Notes: generated by a model not told the origin, from the letters alone. DNA of 64,000 nucleotides from Sanguinoderma infundibulare (GCA_032821775.1 JAVLRN010000012.1:1178001-1242000); one strand, 5' to 3'. Shown: positions 42,689-54,933, numbered from the stretch's first letter. Program-made: numbers and translations.

Positions 42689-45650
42689 GCTGGCGATGGG
42701 GCAGGCAGCCGGGAGAAAGAGAAGGGGACAGAGGCGAGCGAAAAGGAGCAAGGATGAGGACGCTGTGGGCGGGATCAGGCAACAGTGCCTTGCCAGCGGA
42801 GTCTCAACTTTGCCTTACGCCTCTCCTCGGGCGCCTCTGCCCTTTGTTTCATCTCCTGCTTCACGTCGTCCTCTGTCTAATCTAACAAATCGCCCCCCAA
42901 TCCGCACCCTTGTCCCCACCTCTGCACCAGAGCCTCATGTTCTGCACACCACAGCAATGAAGAGCAAAGTTGGAGAACTGCCGCCTTGAAGTCACATACT
43001 ACGTCAGCGCAACTTCCACTATACATTTTGCATCGCCTGGCTTGTCCTTGGGAGGTCTCTTGCGTGAGACGTCCTCGTGTGACGCATCACCCGAGGACTC
43101 CGGCGCGTCACCCGAACAGTGTCCTCTATTGCGCACTAAGGCCGAAAGCTAGCTCTGAGCTTGCGTCCCAAACCCCACCGATTTGGGCGAGTTTATCGGA
43201 GGAATATCATCTAGTCTCTTCCCATGCATTGTCGTCAGTATTCTGATTCAGAACGTCGCGGCGTACTTTTTGTCGGCGTATGTGTTCTTCAACTGTATCC
43301 TGTCTATTAACTCGCAGTGTCGGAGTAGAAACCGGTGTTGGCGGGCTCACAACAAACCTTCCGATGCGACAAGGCGCCTTGAAGCGAGATACCATATTGT
43401 GCGCTGAGTCGTCTACTCGTCCTGTCACATAACGTCTTCTTTTCTTACAGCGTGTCGCGGATGGTTCCCGAGGAACACGGCCAGCCGAGCTCCAGTACTT
43501 AATATGCGTACAAAGTCAACCCCCGCCGCCGCCGTTGATTGCAATCATCACCAGATCCTGACATATTCGGAATTCCCCAGCTCTCAGACAGGAGGATCTA
43601 CAGTCGTAGGCACCCTATCGTTAATAGCGGACTTTCCAGCGTCCCTCCTAGATGCCAAAGACATCACCTCTTTGCAGGGCCGGGTGCGAAGCGGCAGAGC
43701 GTAAAGGAGACCTCGCTGCCAATGATCACGATGCTGACCATTGCAGACCTTGTCCCGCTCCTCGCCACCTTATACATCCCCAGGCACCATCTTACATCGT
43801 GAGCGCATTGGTCTGACAGCATGGCGGCGTAGTTTTCACTCATACGCCGTCTTCCAAGTCGTACCTATACGCAATTGAATGGTGGCTCAACGGACCGCGA
43901 GCGACGTCGACTCGAAGCCAAGGTGCGCATTTATACAAGCAAGTACTCACCCCGTTTCTTTTCAACTCGCCGCCTCCTGGCGTCTTCCGCCGTCAGTGTA
44001 CGGCGTCCTCCGACGAAAGAAGCTACATAAGCCGTGTGATTCTGCGTCCTTCCCACCCTACAGGTCCGTTCGCGCTCACCTGCTGCTCTCCTCTGCTCCC
44101 TTGCTCAAATCAATTTAGCATAAGCACCCGTCACCCCGCTGCCGACAGAACACTGCAGAAATATGATATGACCCAATGTGTATGCCTCTCAGCCGGACTC
44201 CGAGGGCCTAGATAACCGAGCACCTCGACATCGCTGTCATGATCAGTGCCACGGACACCGCAGGCGCGGCCCATCGCGCCTGCCGCTCCCGCGACGTGGA
44301 CATTGACAGGGTATCGTAAGGATGAGGAAAGCCCATTACTTGCCCTTCGAAGCGACCGGCCCTCATTCGCTGAAAGATGCCGTGACTTTGTATACTTTCA
44401 GCGACGCCTCTCGTGAACTCTGACATGCCACTGATGGGCTCTCACGACTCGAGGCCACCGCAGGCGAATGGGGATATGGATGTTTATCACTGATGCTGCC
44501 CGAGAGTTGACAATGACGCCCCGCCACTGTGCGCAGAGTCGGGGACGCTGTCGATGGACACGATGCATGGTTTGCGACGGGGAGTTTTCATCCCAGTCGG
44601 GTGCGTTAACCTGCATAGCATCTGTAAGAGCGAGCGGATCGCCTGGGCCTGCCGATTCCACGTTCCTAAACGTTGCACATTAGCGAGAAAGGATGACATA
44701 TGATGATACACACAGATGTCGCAGCCTGCAGGCTTCCGGACACACCGTGCAAGACCGTGCACCGTTCGGGATATTTAGTGGCCGCGAAACTTGAGGCGGG
44801 CCACGCTGAGGCAGCTCCGGAGCAGTAGCGATTGTTCAGCAGGCAAGGAAATACTGTATATACGATCCGAGAGCCCCCTATGGAGCATAGACGACACGAA
44901 TACTATGTGAGATGGTGCGCATTCCGGAGCTGAGATGAACGACGTCGTCGGAGGGCATCAATGTTGGGCGCTCCGACTTAGTCAATGGTGCCTAGGCGTT
45001 CCGCCGGCATCCAAAGAATCCAGGCGCACTGTATGGTATAGGCTGAGCTGTCGGAAAGAGTATTTCCCACCGCTGCGACATGAGGGAACGATAAGCTGCC
45101 ATGTGGCCAGCCGGAGGGTGTGGACATGAGCACCTCGACATACACACCCACGGGATGCCCTGTGCCCCATGCTGAATCGTTCCGGGTGCAAAGACAAAGG
45201 ACTGGGCGTGAATTTGACAGTGGGAGGAGGGGGATTAGCTGGGATTAGTCGGAGCCGGGATGGGCGGCGTGACCGAGTGCGATGGGCGGGAGGGGGTCTT
45301 GTGACAGGGTGTGACGGAGGACTGAGTAAGAAGATGTCGGAGGGAGCGCATCTGAGATGGGTCTTGCTCACCAATCCTCCCTCGCGCTATTTGTAACAGC
45401 GTCCCCTCCTCCTCCACCTCATATATACGCCCCAGCGCTCCTGCCCCCCTGCGAGCCCTTGATTACCTTCGACCCCGGATAGCCCTTTTCCCGCTCTAAT
45501 CTCTGCGTTCGACACCACTACTCTCGCTTCCCGCGCTCCGCAACACCCACACTCGCGTTCAGGGCAACAGTCTCCCTCGAAATCACCCACGCGCCTGACC
45601 CCGGAGGAGCTCGCTGATTCCCTATTGTCACGGCGCGCACCCGCACCACC
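42689..45650. other. Longest gene-free stretch of the window
   Basis: About 3 kb between divergent genes (CK1 on the left, DsbA-like on the right). Only short frames without motifs appear on both strands. A TATATA at 45422-45427 lies 220 bp before the right gene. CK1's 5' UTR and promoter occupy the left part. No repeat, tRNA or transposon end is recognised. Confidence 0.4.
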
Positions 45651-46785
45651 ATGCAGCCAGGCGTCGTCCAGCTTGTGGTCATCTCAGACATGGTCAGTGC
45701 CCCCTTTCCTCCCTTTGGACGGCCCCCTTGGGCTGTGCCCTGCGCTCTTCCGCCACGCGCCGAACGGACAGATACTGACAGAATTTATTGGGCGGTCCTC
45801 GTGCGCGGCACGCCGACATGACAGACGTGCCCGTGGTGCTACATCGGGCAGCGCGAGCTGCAGAAAGCTGTTAAGGAGAGTGCCGCGGAGCTCCAGATGA
45901 CGATCAAGGTCGAGCACCGGCCGTTCCTCCTGCACCCGTCCATGGAGGAGGAGAAGGTGTTGGATAAGATGGAGTGGTATCTGAGCAAGTTTGGCTCGGA
46001 AAAGCTTGAGCAGATAAAGACCATGGTCACCGATCGTGCGACCGAGGTCGGGGTAGAAGTGTGAGTCCCTCTATTGCATCATCGCGCTGCGGAAAGAGAG
46101 GTGGCGGGAGCGGAATATGCGTCGCTTTGGCCGATCCCCGACTCGCACACCCTCTTTGACTGGAAACATCGCGTGCTCATCGCTCCCTCTCTGTGATCGC
46201 AGTAATTTCAGCGGACTCACGGGCCAAACCATCCGTGCGCATCGCGTAAGCCGCAAAGCATATATCGTCGGTGGACAGCCGCTGCAGGAAAAGTTCCTGG
46301 ACGCCATCTTCTTTGCGTACTTCACCGAAGGAAAGAATATCGGCGACTTCAGCGTCCTCGGTGACCTCGCGGAGGAAGTTGGGATCATGTCAAAGGACAA
46401 GGTGGGTGTCCCGTTCTTTCCATTTAGGGAGCCACAACATTTACCCGGACGCCGTCCGATGCGCGCAGACCATCGAGTTCTTGACGTCGAACGAACTCCA
46501 GGATGAAGTTGAAACAATGGCGATGGAGGCTCGTAAGAAGGGTGTCACCGGTGTCCCCTTCACGATCATAAACGGCCGGTGGGCCGTCAGCGGGGGGCAG
46601 ACTGCGGAAGTCTATGGCCAAGTACGTCGTCCGGTCAGCTTCGGTCCTCTGCAGGCTAACGTCTTTGCCTCCAGATCTTCCGCAAGTTGGCCGGCAAAGG
46701 TCCCCTGCATGTCATCCCCTCTGCGCCGAGCTGTCACGAGGACGGATGTCCAGGTTCTGTGGCGGTCGCATCCCTCAAGTCATGA
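45651..46785 (+). CDS. DsbA/FrnE-like thioredoxin-fold oxidoreductase
   Basis: Five exons (45651-45692, 45825-46060, 46203-46401, 46469-46621, 46675-46785) give 246 residues. The first exon encodes MQPGVVQLVVISDM; the second opens with TCPWCYIGQRELQKAVK, so the redox motif CPWC (Cys16, Cys19) sits at the expected place after the first strand. NFSGLTGQTIRAHR, AYIVGGQPLQEKFLDAIFFA and GVTGVPFTIINGRWAVSGGQ (cis-Pro loop GVP) are the family blocks. It ends SCHEDGCPGSVAVASLKS. No signal peptide is seen, so it is likely cytosolic, as for fungal FrnE-type proteins; a protein-disulfide or 2-hydroxychromene-carboxylate-isomerase-like activity cannot be told apart from sequence alone. Confidence 0.88.
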
Positions 46786-47565
46786 CTCGTTTTCCCTATC
46801 ACCCTCCTCCATTTTCGCGACGCGTCCTGTCCGAGGTGTCGACACCCTTACTTCGACGCCCTCCTCCCAATCGATATCCATACCGTCGCTCATTTCGGCC
46901 TCTCGCTCTTGTCACGCTGTTGTATTGTATTCTCCTTTGCGGGGCCGGTATGGAGCCGCGGACCTATTTCTATGTTACGTACGTTGTATCAAACCTCGCT
47001 GTGCATTCGCAAGCTGGTCGGTTTCGTACTTTAAAGGTTTCCTTTGGACAGGGGCGCAGTTGATGCAAGCACGATCGATGAGCTGAAACATCTGCTGCGG
47101 GGTGGAGAGCTGTCGGTGTGCTTATGGATGTCGCGACATCGTCGCGTGCGCTGGCGCTTGGAGCATGCAACTCCCTCCTCCATGACGTCATGCAGCCTCG
47201 CAAGGAAACCGAGGACGAGCAGCCAGTCGGGTTTCGTATCGTCCCTTGCGGCTTGCTCTCATAATTATGTGATCCGCCATGTTCCTCACCAATCTACCAC
47301 CAAACGACCGTTGCGAGCAGTCTTCGCTGCCTAGGGCGGTTTTGCTGCTGGCCCCGGATTTGCTTTCGAGCACGCTTGCTTTTAGCTTTACTAGACACGC
47401 TTCGTACGCCTGCACGACTTTCACGAATGCGTTCTATTAGGATGATAGATTGGAAACAACACAAGCACTGGATATGCGCGTGAATTCCCCTCTTGGGAGG
47501 GCTGGTGTGGTTTAGTGAGTCCGATCTCTATCCATGGTTCCCACGGCCGTCTTCTGAATCACTGG
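46786..47565. other. Unresolved stretch upstream of the FRAG1-like gene
   Basis: The first exons of the downstream membrane protein should lie here, but no matching segment is seen. A GTGAGT donor at 47515 with a CTGAATC branch site and a GGAG acceptor at 47565 could form a 51-nt intron feeding the first recognisable exon, but the exon before it would be closed by a stop after nine codons. Confidence 0.4.
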
Positions 47566-48230
47566 AGTGGATGGTAGAATATTGGTGCCGACCATGCGCC
47601 AGAGGGAGCGCGGCACGTCGTCGCTCGGGATCCTCGGCTCTCTTATCGGCGGCGTGGGCCTCACCTTGCTGTCCGTCTTCGACATGAACCGGTACCACAG
47701 TCTACATCGCGTATTCCTGCTGGTGTTCATCGTCGGGTGTCGGTTTGAGCGAGAGCTTGATATCCATGTCAGTGTTACTCAAGCCTCTCCCAAAGTTCCA
47801 CTTCATCAGCGGCGACTTCAAGGAGTTGCGCATACTAGTACTCACGTGGGCGTACGTCGCCAAGGGCGTGATCGCGGGCGTCCTGATCCTGCTTGCGGTT
47901 ACATTCGCCATCAGGTTGTTCGAAGCCGCCAGTGCTGGAGGTATGTCACGGACTCATGGTTGCCCCACCTCAAGCTTGTGACGCTTATGTGCTCACATCG
48001 TTGCAGCCATCCTCGAGTGGATCATCGCCTTCGGGTTCACATTCTACCTGCTCACGTTCGTCTGGGACGTTCGGATGGCCAAGGGTGTGCCCGCTGGCGA
48101 GTTCAAGCCCGAGCGACTGGTCGCCATGCGAGAAGCGGGGGGTGGGAGCATATTCGAGCGACTCAGGGGAAAATTGGCGAGCAAGGATCCTGTCGGCCAC
48201 AAGGCGAGAATGGACATGGAGCCTCTGTAG
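47566..48230 (+). CDS. FRAG1/DRAM/Sfk1-like membrane protein, 5' part unresolved
   Basis: Recognisable pieces: GRILVPTMRQRERGTSSLGI with GGVGLTLLSVFDMNRYHSLH and HRVFLLVFIVG in the first part; DFKELRILVLTWAYVAKGVI, then AGVLILLAVTFAIRLF; and, after a 66-nt intron (47941-48006), AILEWIIAFGFTFYLLTFVW and DVRMAKGVPAGEF, ending at 48230. This is the pattern of the FRAG1/DRAM/Sfk1 family of multispanning proteins linked to PI4P and GPI-anchor handling in fungi. Two problems remain. The usual N-terminal membrane helices with a YISDIG-type motif are not found. After FIVG the frame must change near 47736, either by a one-base insertion or by a 72-nt intron that would delete a membrane helix. The gene may be damaged. 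Confidence 0.6.
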
Positions 48231-48840
48231 ATGACGGTCAACCTGGCGTTGTTCCGCCTCAACCGGTTTAAGCCATGTGTAGAGTTGGGTGCGAGATACA
48301 ATTTCAGACCTGTTCACTACAGCCTTGTCTTATTGACGGCTTACTCGTCACAATGCCAAGGGTGTGATGCTTGAGGAGATAGGCGAGACCTTCGGGGATC
48401 AGCCAGCGGCGGATCGGGCTGGACGCATAAAACGAATCCAGACGGACCCGTGTGCAGTCAGATTAAAGGACTTGAACGTCATTGGAGAGGCAAGAGGGTC
48501 CTGCGGCCAGCCTCGGGGAAACGTTTGGATTTCGACCAAGTACTAGTGATTATAGCTACGCGTTGCGGTACTTCAGTATACATCCACTATAAAACCGATA
48601 TGTTATTGCTCATAGTTTTCTCCTGAAAATCATTGACCTCCAATAGGCATGCGTCTCCCATCACGTTGCTCGCCAACCGTCAGGAATGCCAGGCGTTCAG
48701 TATGAATTTGACGAATGCGGCAACTTTGATCGAAGGCCATCGTTACGTGGGCGCTTGAAAGGAAGCCCTTTCGCGTCTCCCTCCATCTCAACTTGCACCG
48801 TCTTTCGCTTGTCTCTGGCTCGGAAGATAACCTAGCGAGC
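48231..48840. other. Spacer before VPS51
   Basis: 610 bp with the 3' end of the FRAG1-like gene and the VPS51 promoter. Nothing else is recognised. Confidence 0.4.
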
Positions 48841-49838
48841 ATGTCACTCACCCCAGGAAGCTCCCCACGAACGCCCCACCCGCCGCTCAGCGCACAGAAC
48901 ACCCCGCGCACGCCCTCCCGCCACGCGTCCATCCCCCGCCCGCCCGCGTCCCCGCTCCGCCGCCCCGCGTCGCAAGCGTCGCTGCCCAACGTGAGCGCGG
49001 GCCACGCGGCTTCCGCGCGACGCGTGTCCGGACACGGGACGCCTGGCTCCGCCCCGGGCTCGGTGGTGGGGCTGGGGCTGGGGCTGGACACGGGCTCGGG
49101 GTCGGGGACACCGCAGAAGACGCGGGCGCGGGACTTGCTGAGGAAGCATTACGGGCTGGGGCTCGGCCCGCCGCCGTCCCTGGGCGGGGCGAAGAGCAGC
49201 CAGGACCCGATGGACTTTGGTGAGTTCTGGCTCGGTTTCGGATGGGCTGTGTGCGAGACCAGAACACGGGAGGGGAAGGGAAGGGCTGGTTGCTGACCAT
49301 GTGTGTGGGGATTTGTTTCTTTAGATTCGGCCGTGTTCGACGCGCGAGCGTATTACGAGCAGCTGATCACGACGTCGTCGTTGCCGACGCTGCTGAAGAC
49401 GGAGAACGATTTGCTGACGGGTGCGTGCTGAAGCCGAACAATGTTGCTCAGTCGAGGATGATTCACATCCTTTTTTCGTGGGTGCCAGAGATCAGGCAGT
49501 TGGACAGTGAGCGCCAGAGCCTTGTGTACAATCATCACCATGAACTCATTGCCGCGAGCGACACGATTGCTGCTGTGAGTTATTTGCTTATCTCGCTCCT
49601 TCTTCTCCCCCCCCCCCCCCCCACCCACACACACACACCTCCCCTGAGGCCTGGGACTGATGCAGCATATGCACAGATGAAGTCCCGAGCGGAGAACCTG
49701 GACGCGGACCTTGACCTGCTCCGAGCAGCGTTTTCCGAGATCTCTCGTTTGTCCGCCGAGATTGCAGTCGAGCACCAGTCCCCGACAAACCGACAATCAC
49801 CGCAACCGCCCACGGCGGGGTCCTCGGTACCTCCGTAA
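48841..49838 (+). CDS. VPS51: Vps51, GARP/EARP tethering-complex subunit
   Basis: Four exons (48841-49219, 49325-49420, 49489-49574, 49677-49838) give 240 residues. The first 110 are Ser/Pro/Ala-rich and disordered, ending RARDLLRKHYGLGLGP. The Vps51/Vps67 core follows: MDFDSAVFDARAYYEQLITT, LLKTENDLLTEIRQLDSERQ, SLVYNHHHELIAASDTIAAM and AENLDADLDLLRAAFSEIS. This coiled-coil N-terminal module binds the other GARP subunits and the syntaxin Tlg1 at the trans-Golgi. The protein stops soon after, as in yeast; the long C-terminal domain of animal Vps51 is absent. Intron 3 (49575-49676) contains a 16-C run followed by a CA repeat. Confidence 0.9.
49607..49638. repeat. Poly-C tract plus CA repeat inside a VPS51 intron
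   Basis: Sixteen consecutive C residues (49607-49622) followed by a CA dinucleotide run. A likely slippage hotspot and also a place where read or assembly length could be wrong. Confidence 0.95.
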
Positions 49839-50145
49839 TTCCTGAGTGCAGCCGCTGACTTACACTCGTGTATCATCTACCATCTTAGCTCATTTCATCA
49901 TGTCATGTATTGCTATCGCAAGCTACTTTCTTCATACAACGGGATATCATTAGAAGGAGCATAGAAGTATGCGTGTGCCTAGTGCCGTCCATGTCCACGA
50001 TCTACTCCATGTCTCCGCAAGACTAGCAAGGTCAAAAGCAATGTGAAGCTACATGAAAGCTGACTATAAAGTCCTGTAGAGCGAGAGTAGTATGATACAG
50101 TCACCTCCAACCTCCAGCGCTGGGTCGCGGTTCGTGAGCCCGTAT
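49839..50145. other. Convergent spacer
   Basis: 3' flanks of VPS51 and the DUF427 gene. Nothing else is seen. Confidence 0.4.
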
Positions 50146-51103
50146 TCAGACGGGAACGACGGCGCTGGTCCGCTTGCTGGCCCACGGGCTTTCTGGCCGA
50201 GGCTGGAGAACGCCGTCTAGGTAGATGTCGACCTTCTCGTTGTAGAATGCGACGCAGCCCTTGACGGCCGCACACTCGACTTGCGGGGTGAGGTAGTACC
50301 ATACGATGTCCTCGAGCACGTCGCCCGAGGGAAGGTTGAGGTGATAGTAGTTTGCGATGCCCTGCAAGCGGTCACATTTATGACATATCCCAGACACCCG
50401 AACGACTTGATGGGCACATACCTTGTAAGGGCATTGGGTGCTGTTCTCGGACGGCGCCAGCAGGTCAAGCTTGCAGTCCGGGGTGGGGATGTAGTACCGA
50501 ATGGGAAGACCGGTCTCGAACAAGAGACGAGGCCGGGTGGAGCTTGCGACTTCGACCCCGTTCACCTCGACCCTGATGTGTCTCGATGACTGCAGGACGT
50601 CCACCCTCTACGAATGGGGGTGTGGTCAAACCTGAGTGCCTGTGTCTATGCCCGATCAAGGGCGGGACGTACCTTGTAGGGGTCCTTGGGGTGCACGTAG
50701 ATCTGCTCGTCCTCCTCGAACCATGCGTCCATCTCGCTGAACTCGATCTGGATGAGCCCGTCGAGCTCATCGTCGTGGTAGACGGTCGCTGCGGCCTCCG
50801 CGCGGCGGTTTCCGACGACGATGTCGTAGATGTGGTGCTTCTGGGACTGGAAGGCGTCGACGAGGTACTTGTCGGGGACGTCCTTTGTCTTGAAGAAGTA
50901 ATAGGGGTAGCTGGGCTTCAGCCAGCTGCACCGGACCCGAGGTCAGACAGACTCGGAGCACAGCACGCGGCGGTGGGAAGGACTCACACGAGGAGGGCGT
51001 CGGTTGTGTCGACGATGTACTCGCCTCCGAAAAAGACGCGGACCCGCTTGGGGGTGGGCTCGATGTGCGGGAGCTGGGTGAACGGGAACTGGGTGGGCGG
51101 CAT
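50146..51103 (-). CDS. DUF427-domain protein
   Basis: Four exons on the minus strand (51103-50988, 50925-50673, 50607-50422, 50361-50146) give 256 residues. There are two DUF427-like beta-rich units: RVRVFFGGEYIVDTTDALLV with WLKPSYPYYFFKTKDV in the N-terminal half, and IRVEVNGVEVASSTRPRLLF with GLPIRYYIPTPDCKLDLL and CPYKGIANYYHLN in the second. The closing VAFYNEKVDIYLDGV is typical. All introns are phase-consistent, 60-65 nt. The fold is widespread in bacteria and fungi but its function is not established; proximity to the divergent nuclear protein gene offers no clue. Confidence 0.85.
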
Positions 51104-51454
51104 GGTCGGAGGGGGGTGCGCTGCGGGCTTGAGCGTGGACGAGAGCGACGTGGGAGTGAGCGACAAGGAGGATGCGCTGTGCTGACAGCCTGGCTGACGG
51201 ACGCGAGACAAGGCTCCGAGACCCTTAAAGTTACCGGCACCCGACTGAATGAGGCCCGCCTCCGCCCACGCGCGTCTCAGTAGACGCGGTCACGTGCATC
51301 AGCGGACGCGAGACACGTGTGGTGCACAAGAATCGTAGACTCACGCGCGCCAAACTCGGATTACTCTTTGCCTCTGCCCTCCATCTCCCCTCCCCGCCTC
51401 TCGTCCACTACCCTCCTCAAACACCTCGCCTTCTGGCCGTTACGCAATACGGAG
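51104..51454. promoter_or_regulatory. Divergent promoter region
   Basis: 351 bp between the DUF427 gene and the nuclear-type protein gene. CACGTG-like E-box half-sites (TCACGTGCA near 51289 and GACACGTGT near 51310) lie 20 bp apart and could serve either gene. Confidence 0.45.
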
Positions 51455-54142
51455 ATGCCAAACGCGACTTTTAGCGATAGCTACGTGGAAGATAGCGAGG
51501 GTGAGGGCGAGATGATGGTAAACCCGCCTGCAGTGCGGACCGGTGGTTTGCCTCCACCTCCTCGACTACAAGCCCCAATGGATACACCAGGTGCGCCCAT
51601 ATCTTCTTGAGCCTCGTAATTGCGCAAACCATGGCCTAGAATCCACCATACAATCACCGAACTTCACACCGTTGCCCACTCGCCTCAACCACCCGCCGCA
51701 ACCACCGACAAACGTCGGGGACACGACAGGTATGTCACGCCACTGCTATTCCAACCATTAAATGCGAGCGATATGTCTACCCGCAGTTTCCACTATCGAA
51801 TCCCCCAACTTCACACTGGACCGTCCGGTCGTCTCCAGTATCTCGTCGTTTACACCAATCAGTGCAGCCAAGTCTAGCATACAAACAGCTCAGACATCAG
51901 GCACCTCTTCCGCGGCTCCCAAAGGCAAGCCTCGACCACGACCAGTTAAGAAGAAGGATGCACCAGCGGCAGGTGCAGGTTCGTCAATCTCTTCTGGACC
52001 GTCGTCCAGTGCTGCGGCGTCCTCTATCAACGCTTTCCCCTCCTCTTCTCATGCTATGCCGCCTCCGCTCCCACCAATGGAGCCGACGATGACGCCAGCG
52101 TATACGGCCACAACTGTCGTTACCACCCAGCGAGTCTCCGACAGCGGTATAGATCTGATGGATGTCGGCATGGTGGGCATCGCTGAGCGGGCGAAGGTGC
52201 GGTCCCGCGCGCGGTCGCAAGCGAAGGGCGACCAACCTGGATCGTCGAAGGGAAAGCAACCCGCTACATACGATGATGTGATTGAGCTTTCCTCTTCAGA
52301 GTCGGATGACGAGCTGTCCTTCCTCCCAAAGTCGAAGGCAAAACCGAAGACAAAGAGACCGGCGGGGTCGAAGGAGGCAAGCTCGGAGAAGGGCAAGCCA
52401 AAGGACAAGTCCAGAGACCCATCGAAGCCCTCTCCTTCAAAACGTCTCAAGACGACACATAACCCAGATGGCTTCGAGTCCGACGTGAACACCATCCCAA
52501 TGGCTACGTCCGACCTCCCTATCCCCCCTCAGCGCCCGTCACTCCCTCCCCACATGAGTTCGCAGCTTCCTCCCTCCGACCCTCCCCTTCTTCCCTCGAC
52601 ACCGGGGTCCTCCGCACCCAAGGCCTCTCAAAGCGTCTACTCTGGGGCCGCAAACCCGCCACGCGACGAATCTCCGCTATCGTCTCCACCTCCGCCGATG
52701 CCGCGGAAGCGCAAGCGGCCATCGCCACCTGTGCCACTTCCCGGGTTGGACGACGACGAATCGTACATGGGTGCAGATGAAGACGGCGTCGTGGTCGGGC
52801 CTGGGTCGGGCGGCATGGTCCCCGTCGTGGAGATCACAAAGGTCCCCAAGAAGAGCAAGAGCAAGGAGACGGCCCCCGCACCTGGCCCATCCCCTGACTT
52901 CGTGCCCGAGACGCAGCCGCCCGAACTGCCAGCGAAGGCGAAGTCGACTGCAGCGAAGAAGCGCAAGGCCACTGAGGAGGACGAGATGGAATGGGATGCC
53001 GGCCTGGACGAGGAGCTGGTGGCGCAGGCGGCCAAGCGTAAAGGCAAGAAGCGGGCGCGTGTGGACGAGGAGGACGAAGAGGAGTACGGCGCGTCCTCCA
53101 AATCCAAGGCGAAAGCGAAGAAGGCCAAGGAGAAGCCCGTGAAGAAGACCGCCGGGAAAGCGAAGGAGAAGGCTCCGCCAAAGGGGAAGGGGGCGAAGGG
53201 CAAGGCAGGTGCGAAAGGCAAGAAGCCAAGTAGCAAGGAGGTTGTTCAGGACTCGGATGACGAGCAGGAGTTGACCATCGAGAACGACAAGGACCGGGAG
53301 GCGATGCCGCCTCCGCCGGTCCCCGAGTCGGCTGCGAAGCGCAAGGAGAAGGACCAGCCTTCGAGCAAGGGTGCTTCAGACCCTCCAGAAGTACCCGTGA
53401 TTGCCTCTGCCTCCAAGAAGGGCAAGGGCAAGCAACGCGCCGTTGTCCTCTCCGACGACGAGGACGACGGCGCACACGCAGCTGACATCTCGACGAATGC
53501 GGCCGATATCACGACCGACATCGATTCCCCTCGTCCAGCAGCCTCGAAGAAGGGCGGTCGAAAATCCTCCGGAGGAGAGCAAAGCTCAAAGGTGAGTTCT
53601 CGGATGATATTCGGTCTGCTACGAACTGCGCTCAATACACATGTCATCAGGAAAACGACGCCATTCCGCCTCTGTCCCCTCCCGCTTCGCGGCCGGCCTC
53701 CCCGTCTGCTGCTGCCGCGCCATATCGGCCTGTCGTCGCTACGCCCCAGCCCCAGCCTGCGCGCACGAGCTTCGCACATGCGAACCGCGCATACACGATC
53801 TCGGCGAAGAAGTCCACGCCTATGTCCGAGCTCATCCGGCGGGTCTCGTCCCAGCCCGGCTCCCCCTTCCCCCCCACGGCCCGCCCCACATACTCGCCGC
53901 TGGCCAAGGCCTCGAAGAGCATGCTCCGGCGGATTGCGCCGTTGCACCCGAACCGACGAACGCCTCCCCCGCCCCCGCCGAAGCCCCCCGCGCCGAAGAA
54001 GAGCAAGAAGATGCTCGAGCTGGAGGAGAAGTGGGAGATGGAGCTCGAGGACACCGTCGAAGGGTGGTACGCGATGTCCGGGGAGGAACGGGCTGCGTTG
54101 CTCCGGGCGAAGCGGGACCACGAGCTGGGCTTCGAGGACTGA
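51455..54142 (+). CDS. Long disordered nuclear-type protein with conserved C-terminus
   Basis: Four exons (51455-51590, 51640-51729, 51787-53591, 53651-54142) give 840 residues. It is dominated by disorder: Ser/Pro-rich start, Lys/Ala blocks such as KAKAKKAKEKPVKKTAGKAK, and acidic patches (VIELSSSESDDELSF, VVLSDDEDDG) that look like SUMO-interacting or CK2-type motifs. The only ordered-looking part is the C-terminus: STPMSELIRRVSSQPGSPF, YSPLAKASKSMLRRIAPLHP, then KKMLELEEKWEMELEDTVEG and WYAMSGEERAALLRAKRDHE. I know of no named family; chromatin or DNA-repair association is only suggested by composition. Exons 2 and 3 begin with near-identical peptides (ESTIQSPNFTP and VSTIESPNFTL), pointing to an internal duplication. 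Confidence 0.75.
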
Positions 54143-54933
54143 GTCCGTACACGGGGTCATGGTCGGACTACATACTTACCGTGCGCGGTGGACTTTGGTC
54201 TGGACTCTTTAAACTTTGGAGGCTTCGGTGCATTATAACTTATACCACTAAGTATCTTCTCTGCGGGGTTTGGTTCGTCTGCGTTTGGCAGACGATGATC
54301 TACTTAATACCTGTTGTACTGATACGTTTCTTCGCGCCATGGGAAGAACAATATTTCATGAACCAGATTTCTGTCTGGTCGGCCTCTCGTACGTCGGCGT
54401 CGGTGGGCTGCTTGGAGCGCAAGCACAACACGGCCCGGCTTTCCGTACTCACCCAGGTGATTGATCGAGACGGACGGGGTTTTACCGTATTGTCGATGTC
54501 GGTGTGCGAGGTCTCCTACTCTGCATGTGTTGTACCCTGGTTGTACCCTCGCGCCAGATAACATGCCGCGGTGGGAGTGCAACGCCGACGGGGTACGGGA
54601 CCACCTCGTCTCGCAGATGCGCTCGAGTGACGCCACAGCTGATCTGAAGGGGCTTTACTCAACGTAATACTTGCCCTGCTGGTGTCTGGGCGGCCTCTTC
54701 CTTGGTCTGGCCGCGACTGCCTGCCTTGCTACTTCCTCAACTTCTCCCGGATCCATCACCGCCAGGAACGTCTGAGTCGGCGCACCCCAAATTGAACACC
54801 CGCGACTTGGGCGGACACTACGCGCTACCCTCATATCTCCGCCTTCGTGCCTATATACCAGCTGCTGTGGCGACAACCTCAAATCTCTCTGCTTACGTCT
54901 GACCCTCTCTTTGTGCCTTCTCGTACTCGCGCG
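54143..54933. other. Spacer before the second P450
   Basis: No gene is recognised. The left part is the 3' flank of the nuclear-type gene. TATATA at 54852-54857, 77 bp before the P450 start, is a probable TATA box. Confidence 0.5.
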
